From: Acidobacteriaceae bacterium
GTDB taxonomy: Bacteria > Acidobacteriota > Terriglobia > Terriglobales > Acidobacteriaceae
Reading direction: 5' to 3'
DNA length: 42,637 bases
Assembly (NCBI GenBank): GCA_030040425.1
Contig: JASHTS010000204.1
Coordinates: 1 to 42,637 of the forward strand
In this document: positions 31,362 to 38,021 of the stretch, piece after piece
How the letters are laid out: every line of letters begins with the position of its first letter
Numbering within the stretch: position 1 is the stretch's first letter
Translations under genes and position numbers: made by a program
The notes under the pieces: generated by a model
Databases searched by the model: none
What the model saw: the letters and a program-made list of their open reading frames with translations, nothing else
Told to the model about the DNA's origin: nothing

Positions 31362-32564
31362 GTGCAATGGATGAAGCGAGGGGCGGCGTGGGCGTGCGTG
31401 GTTGCGAGCGCGGGGTTGATTGGGGCACAAGGGACGAGCGCGGCAAGCGCCGGCCAGGCGCAGAGCTCGAGCACCACCGGCACGGGGAGTTCCGCGCCGG
31501 CGCCGGTGCTGACAGCTGCGCAGCAGGTAGCCGCGCGGCCGACGCCGCCCACGCGCGATCCGCATGCGCCGGGATTTGTGCAGGCGACGGAGCTGCCGGA
31601 TGGACAAAATCCTCCGCCGGATGCGGACGGCAACTTCATCCTGGGACCCACGCACCCGCCCGCGCCGGAAGCAACCGTGCACGCGGGCGTACCCCACGGA
31701 ACCATCTACGAGTTCACGATGGAGTCGGCAGAGAGCAAGATCTATCCAGGGATTGCGCGCGATAAAGGGACCTTCGGCACGCCTGACCCGGAGAATCCCG
31801 CGAAGCTGATCGTGACCACGAGCCATCCCGCGCCTTACACGCGGCACGTCGAGGTGTATGTGCCCGCGCAGTACGTGGCGGGGGCTGAGGCGCCGTTTAT
31901 CGTAGGCGCCGACGGGCCGGACCGGCTGCTGTTCACGGTGCTCGACAACCTGATTGCGGAGAAAAAAGTGCCGGTGATGATCGCCATCTCCATCGGCAAC
32001 GGGAGCGGTGATGCACAGGGGAGTGAACGCGGCCTCGAATACGACACCATGAACGGCAAGTACGCGGAGTTTGTGGAGACGGAGGTACTGCCTCGGGTGG
32101 AGGCGAAAGCCGGCGTGAAGCTGACCAGCGATCCCGAGGGCCGTGCGGCCATGGGCGGCAGCAGCGGCGGAGCCTGCGCGTTCATCATGGCGTGGTATCA
32201 CCCCGAGTGGTACCACCGGGTGCTCAGCTACTCAGGAACATTCATCAATCAGCAATGGCCGTACAACCCGGCCGTGCCGCACGGCGCGTGGACGTTTCAC
32301 GAGCATCTGATTCTGGAAAGCGCGGCGAAGCCGATCCGCATCTGGATGGAAGTCGGCGATCGCGATCTGCTCAACCCCAACGTGATGCGCGACGGCATGC
32401 ACGACTGGGTGGAAGCGAACGAGCGCATGGCCTCAGTGCTTGCAGCCAAAGGCTACCACTACCAGTTTGTCTTTGCGCAGAACGCCGGCCATGTGGACCA
32501 CGGCGTGAAGCAGCAGACGCTGGCCGAGGCGCTCGAGTATCTATGGGCGGGGTATCCGCGGTGA
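31362..32564 (+). CDS. secreted esterase (Fes/CE1-like alpha/beta-hydrolase)
   Basis: 400 residues from a GTG at 31362 (GAGGGA seven bases upstream), or 397 from the ATG at 31371. A signal peptide is followed by an Ala/Ser/Thr/Pro-rich linker (to about residue 75). The hydrolase domain (about 105-395) reads HGTIYEFTMES and RHVEVYVPAQYV, then the nucleophile elbow GGSSGGAC (Ser about 267), an acid at GDRDLLN and a His in NAGHVDHG. This is the layout of enterochelin-esterase and CE1 feruloyl/acetyl-xylan esterases, so cleavage of a polysaccharide or siderophore ester outside the cytoplasm is likely. It is 68 bases after the oxidoreductase gene, with the repeat array between. Confidence 0.82.
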   Translation: MQWMKRGAAWACVVASAGLIGAQGTSAASAGQAQSSSTTGTGSSAPAPVLTAAQQVAARPTPPTRDPHAPGFVQATELPDGQNPPPDADGNFILGPTHPPAPEATVHAGVPHGTIYEFTMESAESKIYPGIARDKGTFGTPDPENPAKLIVTTSHPAPYTRHVEVYVPAQYVAGAEAPFIVGADGPDRLLFTVLDNLIAEKKVPVMIAISIGNGSGDAQGSERGLEYDTMNGKYAEFVETEVLPRVEAKAGVKLTSDPEGRAAMGGSSGGACAFIMAWYHPEWYHRVLSYSGTFINQQWPYNPAVPHGAWTFHEHLILESAAKPIRIWMEVGDRDLLNPNVMRDGMHDWVEANERMASVLAAKGYHYQFVFAQNAGHVDHGVKQQTLAEALEYLWAGYPR

Positions 32565-32780
32565 GCCTCGCAGCGAGCTTGCCCATCAGCGAGTCAGCAA
32601 GATAATGATACGGGTACCCCCGCCCCTCGCACTTGGGGACCGGGGAAACAACCGGCGACGAGCGAGACGGGCGGCAATCACAAATTAAGGCGAAGAAGCG
32701 GAACTCCCCGCGGTGTTGATAACAAATACTTCCCGCATTGCAGCGCGCTAAAGACACTCCACTCTGGGATCACCAACGGC

Positions 32781-34250
32781 CTAGACCGTGGCGTGGGTGA
32801 TGTTCTTCACAGGCGAGTGGCGGTGGACGCGGAGATTGTTCAACGCGTGGTTGATGAAACGGCGCTCGAAGCAGGCCGGCATCTGCATGAAGCGGCAACT
32901 GGCGACAACCTGATCGACAATGAACTTGGGCTGGTAAGCGGCCAGCTCGAGGGCTTTTTCTTCCGTGATCTTGTAGACAATCTCTTCAAAAACGTCGCGC
33001 GACAAGCTGAAGCCGTGCTTGGCGCACTCGATTTCGAAGATCTGACGGTAGGTTTCGACGCTGGGCGCGCCGACTTCGATCTTGTACGGAAGGCGGCGCA
33101 GAAAGGCGGGATCCATCAGGTCTTCGGGCTCCAGGTTGGTCGAGAAGATAATGAGCTCTTCGAAAGGAATGGAAAAGGATTTGCCGGTGTGGAGTTTCAG
33201 ATAGTCGACGCGGCCTTCGAGGGGCACGATCCAGCGATTGAGCAGGTTGGTGGGCGAGACGAGCTGGCGGCCGAAGTCATCGATGACGAAGCATCCGCCC
33301 AGAGCCTTGAGGTGCAGCGGCGCCTCGTAAAAATGGCCGAGAAGATCGTAGCGCAGGTCCAGCATGTCAAGCGTGAGCTCGCCGCCGGCGATGACGAAGG
33401 GCCTGCGGCAGGGGACCCAGCGGGCGTCGAAGACCTCGCGGCGGACCAGTGAGATGGCGTCGTCCTCGGTCACTTCGGCGCGGTCAAGGGCTATATGAAT
33501 GGAGGGGTCGAACATGCGGATAATCTGGCCCTCGACGCTGATGGAGTAGGGAACGTAGATGACGTCGTTGTAGACGTTGGCCAGGCAGTGCGCGACCGAG
33601 GTTTTGCCGTTGCCGGGAGGGCCGTAGAGCAGCATGGCGCGGCCGGAGTTGAGTGCGGGACCGCACTGCTCGATGAGCGCGTCCTCGAAGGTGAACTCGG
33701 CCGTGGCCTTGCGAATGCGATCGAAGGTGATCACTTCGTTGGTGAGCTTCTGCAGATTCACCTGGTAGGTGAACTCTTCAATGGTGACCGGAGCGGGGCC
33801 GGAGTAACCGACGCGGCTCAGGGCGTCGAGGGTCCAACGGCGGCCTTCCTCAGAGAACATGTAGCCGAGGTCGGCGAGGGTGCCAGTGTCGCGCGAGCCG
33901 AGCGTGATCAGCAGCTTTCGGTCGACGGCCATACGCACCAGGTCGAGCACGATGTGATAGGGCAGCTTGATGGCGTTGGCGAACTGGCGGACCGTCTCCA
34001 GGCGCTCGACGTAGATGAGTTTCAGCAGCAGGCCCATCAGCTCGGTGGCGTCCAGTCCGGTGGCGCCGATGTCAGCGGGCTCGGTGGGAAGACGATGCAG
34101 GAAGGCGTCGAGCGCAGACTGGCTCATGGCGCCGATGGCGACCAGGCACTCGCCCAGCCGGCCGCCATGCGTGGCCTGGTGCTCCAGCGCGCGGGTAACA
34201 TCGTCAACGGTGACCAGCTTGCCGCGGATCAGCAGATCGCCAAGTCGCAA
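32781..34250 (-). CDS. AAA-type ATPase with a GspE-N/MshEN-like front domain
   Basis: 489 residues from a TTG at 34250. The first 50 residues (LGDLLIRGKLVTVDDVTRAL...GRLGECLVAIGAMSQ) look like the GspE/MshEN N-terminal repeat of type II secretion and type IV pilus ATPases. A helical region (60-190) follows, then an AAA module: Walker A GPPGNGKT (210-217), Walker B FVIDDF (321-326, Asp-Asp instead of Asp-Glu), sensor-1 FSTN (369-372) and arginines R385-R386. I do not know a named family. AGGAGG lies 18 bases before the TTG but six bases before an in-frame ATT at 34262, which would give four more residues (MSSS). So the true start may be the rare AUU. A TAGAAT box sits at 34308-34313. Confidence 0.82.
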   Translation of the reverse strand: MRLGDLLIRGKLVTVDDVTRALEHQATHGGRLGECLVAIGAMSQSALDAFLHRLPTEPADIGATGLDATELMGLLLKLIYVERLETVRQFANAIKLPYHIVLDLVRMAVDRKLLITLGSRDTGTLADLGYMFSEEGRRWTLDALSRVGYSGPAPVTIEEFTYQVNLQKLTNEVITFDRIRKATAEFTFEDALIEQCGPALNSGRAMLLYGPPGNGKTSVAHCLANVYNDVIYVPYSISVEGQIIRMFDPSIHIALDRAEVTEDDAISLVRREVFDARWVPCRRPFVIAGGELTLDMLDLRYDLLGHFYEAPLHLKALGGCFVIDDFGRQLVSPTNLLNRWIVPLEGRVDYLKLHTGKSFSIPFEELIIFSTNLEPEDLMDPAFLRRLPYKIEVGAPSVETYRQIFEIECAKHGFSLSRDVFEEIVYKITEEKALELAAYQPKFIVDQVVASCRFMQMPACFERRFINHALNNLRVHRHSPVKNITHATV

Positions 34251-34307
34251 CGAAGAGGAAATAAAGCGCCTCCTTTCATCAATTTTTCAGTTTTGGACTG
34301 TTCTTCC

Positions 34308-34313
34308 ATTCTA
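34308..34313 (-). promoter_or_regulatory. -10-like TAGAAT of the AAA ATPase gene
   Basis: On the minus strand TAGAAT is followed by GGAAGAAC and, about 40 bases later, by AGGAGG and the start. It overlaps the decayed reading frame of the upstream remnant. Confidence 0.4.
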
Positions 34314-34594
34314 CGGCGGTTCCCTGAGTCCCAGAAGAAAATGCTCGATGACCGGCGCTGCGCGCGCGAGAGTCTCGCCAGTAAAAGTGTGATGGAGAGA
34401 CCGCGAGCGGTGGGGAAGAAATTCATGCTGCGTTCGAGGGCGCGGCCAGGAAAGGGAAAGCCTTCCAGCACGCTGAACGCCCCGGCCTCGAAACCGGGCA
34501 GAAGGGCATCGGCGGCCGGATTGCCGCAGAAGGCGTTGCCGGGTTCGATCCAAGCGACATGCAATCCGGTCTGTCCGAAGTTGACGCAGTCCAT
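34314..34594 (-). pseudogene. decayed N-terminal remnant of an aldo/keto reductase gene
   Basis: From the ATG at 34594 (AGGAGA upstream is kept) the frame reads MDCVNFGQTGLHV. This resembles the usual start MDYVNLGRTGLKVSR of bacterial aldo/keto reductases. About 50 residues later GRALERSMNFFPTA resembles the family's KRALELGINFFDTA. The conserved Asp (here Pro) and everything after it, including the catalytic Tyr and Lys, are missing, and the frame runs into the promoter of the AAA gene. I infer a deleted and drifting gene fragment. A chance likeness is possible, since only two short stretches match. Confidence 0.45.
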
Positions 34595-35491
34595 GGTTTC
34601 TCCTGCTCCGAATCTACGTCTGCGGTCAACGTTTGCCGCCAAGGTCTGCAATCGCGGTTCGGCCCCTCGAGCGCGCGCATCCGCGCCGCGAGCGGAGAAC
34701 CATTTCAGCCGGATGAGGCGGGGTAAAGAAGCGGAAGGTGGAAGAGCCGGAACAATCGAGAAACCTTGCAACGCAAGAGAACCGAGGAAAAGCGAAGCAG
34801 AAGTGCTACCAGCCTTACAGAAAAAAGCTTACCGGAAGGCGATTGCGCGGTCACTACAACTTTTGTTGCGTGGAGATTGCCGAAGGGCGGGAGTAAAAAC
34901 TGAGAAGAGAGCGAGATAGGGCACGTAAGACGCGGACCGGAGGCGGGTCGGAGCCCGGCGGCGTGCCCAGCTGGGAGCGTCAGGTGCGGCGGGACGGCTA
35001 CAGTGAGCCGGGTTGCACGGCAAGTGCATGGATTATGCGGGGTTTGTCGGTCTTCTTTTGGCGCCGCGCGCCATCGGTTCCCCAGTGATTCTATTCACCG
35101 TTGAAGCGTAACCCAAGGGGCAAATCAGCGCCGGGAGAGACAACTTTTCGCGCCGTCGATGGGTCTAAAATGGCATTTGAAGGAAGTGTGTGTGCACAAA
35201 CAGGCTGAAATGTCCGCGTAGCTTGGGAATGACCGGAGCCGGCGATGAGGCGTCCAACGAGACGGCAGCACCAGAAGAGCCGGCACAGCCGAACTGGAGC
35301 GTTTGACGAAAGGATGTGAAGTTTCCGCTCGCAGTCTGGTTGCCCCTCCACGAGGGCTGCGCGCCGGCATTGATGCGGGTGGCTTTACACTCTGTCATTT
35401 CTTAAATCGCCCTGGAAGACAGGAAGGCAGCGGACGCATTTTGAACCAGTGTGCGCAATCGGCGAAGCCGCGAAAGCGCGGCTTGGGATTC
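34595..35491. other. gene-poor stretch, nothing recognised
   Basis: Nearly 900 bases with no convincing gene on either strand. Open frames are short, lack ribosome sites and have unnatural composition. A TAAAAT hexamer at 35166-35171 on the plus strand could start a long leader towards the protease gene. The 34595-35000 part may hold more remains of the aldo/keto reductase region, but I could not align anything. Confidence 0.5.
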
Positions 35492-35575
35492 CGGTCGACT
35501 CGTGGATCGGCTCGTCTATCGACGCGTGGAATTGCGCTTGGATCTGCGCGTGGATCTGCGCGTGGATCTGCGCAT
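35492..35575. repeat. 12-base degenerate tandem repeat before the protease gene
   Basis: Seven units in register: CGGTCGACTCGT, GGATCGGCTCGT, CTATCGACGCGT, GGAATTGCGCTT, GGATCTGCGCGT, GGATCTGCGCGT, GGATCTGCGCAT. The last three are nearly identical, the first four drifted. The array ends six bases before the ATG at 35582. Confidence 0.7.
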
Positions 35576-35581
35576 AAGTCA

Positions 35582-37906
35582 ATGCATCGGGATACGGAAC
35601 CGGCCTTCTTCCGTATCGCCGGACGCGCGGCGCGCGCATTGGCGGTCATCGCGGCTCCGGCGGCGATGGCGCTCGCAGGCTGCGGCGGCGGCGCCAAGAC
35701 CACATTACCGAACGGCAATTCAGTCGCCAGCTCGAGCGGAAACTTCTCCATCACCCCGGCGGTTCTCGCCATCGATACCAACTGCACCGGCTGCAACACC
35801 ACCAACAGCTCGGGATCGGCCGTAGAGCAATTCTCGGCCACACTCTCGAGCGGCGGCGCAGCCAATGTGAGCTGGTCCGTGAGCGGCGGCGACAACCTGG
35901 CCGGCGCAGGAAGCATTACTTCAGGTGGACTCTATACCCCACCGGGCTATCTGAGCGCGGACAGCGTGAAGGTGACGGTCACGGCGGCGCTGACTTCGGA
36001 TGCCAGTGACAAGGCAACAGCAACGGTGACGGTAACGCCCGGATTCAATCAGCCTCTGGCGCCGGAGAACGCCGCCTTGGGCACGAACGGGACGCTGACC
36101 ATCACGGGGTACATCTCCGAGGCAGGCGGTACGGACGGCATTAACTTCGCGCTCTCGAGTACGGCCACAGGCTCGAGCGGCGGCCAGGGAACGCTGGGCA
36201 CACCGACCTGCACGCGCGGAGCGCAGACGTTCACCTATTGCTCGGTGGCGTATACGGCGCCAAGCACGCTGACCGCAACGGCGGCGACCTATGTGGTGGC
36301 GACCGTGGGCACTTCGTCCTCGCAGACCGCGGCGGAGATACTGCTGAATACGGAGGGTGTAGACAGCAATCCTTCTTTGCATCAGACGCAACTGGCCACG
36401 CCGGTCGACTTGGGCAGCTCCGGCGGCAGCGACAACGACTACGACACCACCACGGTGAGCGGGCAGCAGCAGATCTCCTACTGTTGCGGCGGGACGCTGG
36501 GGGCGCTGATCCAGAACTCGGCCGGAACGCAGTATCTGCTCAGCTGCAACCACGTGCTGGCGCGCAGCGACCAGGCGAGCCTGGGCGAGGAGATCGTCCA
36601 GCCGGGGCTGATTGACGCGAACTGCACCCCTTTGAGCGACGGCGGCACGGAAACGCTGGTAGGCACGCTTACCGGCTTCGTGAAGCTCGATTCGACGTCG
36701 ACGAACGTGGATGCGGCGATTGCCAAGGTGGAGTCGGGCGCGGTGAGCCCGAGCGGCGACATCCTGGAACTGGGAACCAAACAGGCTGACGGCACGCTGG
36801 CGGCCGCACCTCCGGGCGTTACATGCACCATTGCTTCCCCGGGTACGACTTGCACGGCCGGAAAAGGTGAAACCATCACCAACTTCAGCTCCGCGCCCGC
36901 TGTGGCGAAGAGCGGACGGACGACCGGCCTTACCTGCGCCTCCACCATCGGTGTGGATACGACCATCTCGGTTCCCTATTACACCAACTGCGCGGAGACC
37001 AACCCCTACTACACAAAGACCTATGAAAATCAGCTCGTGATCACAGGCGACCAGTTCAGCGACGCAGGCGATTCGGGCTCGCTGGTGGTGGACGCGAGCA
37101 ATGCAGAACCGGTGGGGCTCTTCTTTGCCGGCGGACTCAATACCGACAACGTCGACGTGGGCATCGCTAACCCGGTCTCCGAAGTGCTGAGCGAACTGGG
37201 ATCGCAGATGGGCGCCACCTACACGTTTGTGGGCGCCACCGACCATGCGGTGAGCTGCCTGAACTATGGCGATGCGACGGCAACGGCGGCGCAGGCGCGC
37301 ACCCTGTCGGCGGATGAAGCGGCCCGCGCCGACTCTGCCTTGAACGCGGCGCAGGCACTGGTCAATCCTTCGGCGGGCATTCTGGGCGTATCCACGGGCA
37401 AAAGCAGCGACCGCTCGGGCGAAGGCGCGGTGCTGGTGTACGTGGACCAGAACACGAACGCGACGGTTCCGCAGACGGTTGGCGGCGTGCGCACGGTGGT
37501 GATCCCGACCACGGCGCAGGCAGTAAATGCCGGCACAGCGCCGCGGACGCCTGCGCAGGTGCCGCTGACGGCCGCGTTGCTAAAGCAGGCCATGGCCACG
37601 AAGCAACAGATCACGCCGGGGCTGCTCAAGCGGAATCCGGCTTTCTTTGGCGTAGGCGTGGGCCAGAGCCTCGACAATCCTAAAGAGGCGGCGCTGGTGA
37701 TCTTTGTGGACCGGCGGGAGGTTCCGGCTAAACTGCCGCAGACCATCAGCGGACTGCGCGCGCGCTACATCATCATGGACCGGCTGCACGTGACGCGCTC
37801 CTACGCAGCCGGACTGGCTACCCACAGCCGCTGCATGAGCCATGCGGTCCGCCCGGATGCGGATCCGTTCCATCTGAAAAGAGCCGAGAAGCTCGACTTG
37901 TTCTAG
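35582..37906 (+). CDS. lipoprotein trypsin-like (S1 family) protease with duplicated C-terminal module
   Basis: 774 residues. The signal ends in a lipobox (MALAGC, about residue 35), so the protein is likely lipid-anchored. An Ig-like/BIG-type Ser/Thr-rich region (about 45-230) precedes the protease. The triad can be placed: His324 in SCNHVLA, Asp377 in NVDAAIAK, Ser498 in GDSGSLV. After about residue 580 two related modules follow: GILGVSTGKSS...GAVLVYVDQ...VPQTVGGVRT, and FFGVGVGQSLDN...AALVIFVDR...LPQTISGLRAR. These are a tandem duplication. The family resembles bacterial homologues of plant NAL1 proteases. The ATG at 35582 was chosen for the signal peptide; the frame is open upstream (to 35303) through the 12-base repeat, and the ribosome site is weak. 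Confidence 0.82.
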   Translation: MHRDTEPAFFRIAGRAARALAVIAAPAAMALAGCGGGAKTTLPNGNSVASSSGNFSITPAVLAIDTNCTGCNTTNSSGSAVEQFSATLSSGGAANVSWSVSGGDNLAGAGSITSGGLYTPPGYLSADSVKVTVTAALTSDASDKATATVTVTPGFNQPLAPENAALGTNGTLTITGYISEAGGTDGINFALSSTATGSSGGQGTLGTPTCTRGAQTFTYCSVAYTAPSTLTATAATYVVATVGTSSSQTAAEILLNTEGVDSNPSLHQTQLATPVDLGSSGGSDNDYDTTTVSGQQQISYCCGGTLGALIQNSAGTQYLLSCNHVLARSDQASLGEEIVQPGLIDANCTPLSDGGTETLVGTLTGFVKLDSTSTNVDAAIAKVESGAVSPSGDILELGTKQADGTLAAAPPGVTCTIASPGTTCTAGKGETITNFSSAPAVAKSGRTTGLTCASTIGVDTTISVPYYTNCAETNPYYTKTYENQLVITGDQFSDAGDSGSLVVDASNAEPVGLFFAGGLNTDNVDVGIANPVSEVLSELGSQMGATYTFVGATDHAVSCLNYGDATATAAQARTLSADEAARADSALNAAQALVNPSAGILGVSTGKSSDRSGEGAVLVYVDQNTNATVPQTVGGVRTVVIPTTAQAVNAGTAPRTPAQVPLTAALLKQAMATKQQITPGLLKRNPAFFGVGVGQSLDNPKEAALVIFVDRREVPAKLPQTISGLRARYIIMDRLHVTRSYAAGLATHSRCMSHAVRPDADPFHLKRAEKLDLF

Positions 37907-38021
37907 GAGGCGCGAACGGGATCGCGCTTACACGCCTGTTTCCCGGGCCTGAAGGCAGCAAGTCTCTGTACGCTTGCTCCGGCGCCCCGAAGGTTGCTGC
38001 TCCCTCCCAGAGGCTGCCGAA

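Noticed and set aside
34829-35400. Small minus-strand open frames in the gene-poor stretch
   Set aside because: No ribosome sites, odd composition rich in Pro/Arg/Ser, no motif; more likely chance frames.
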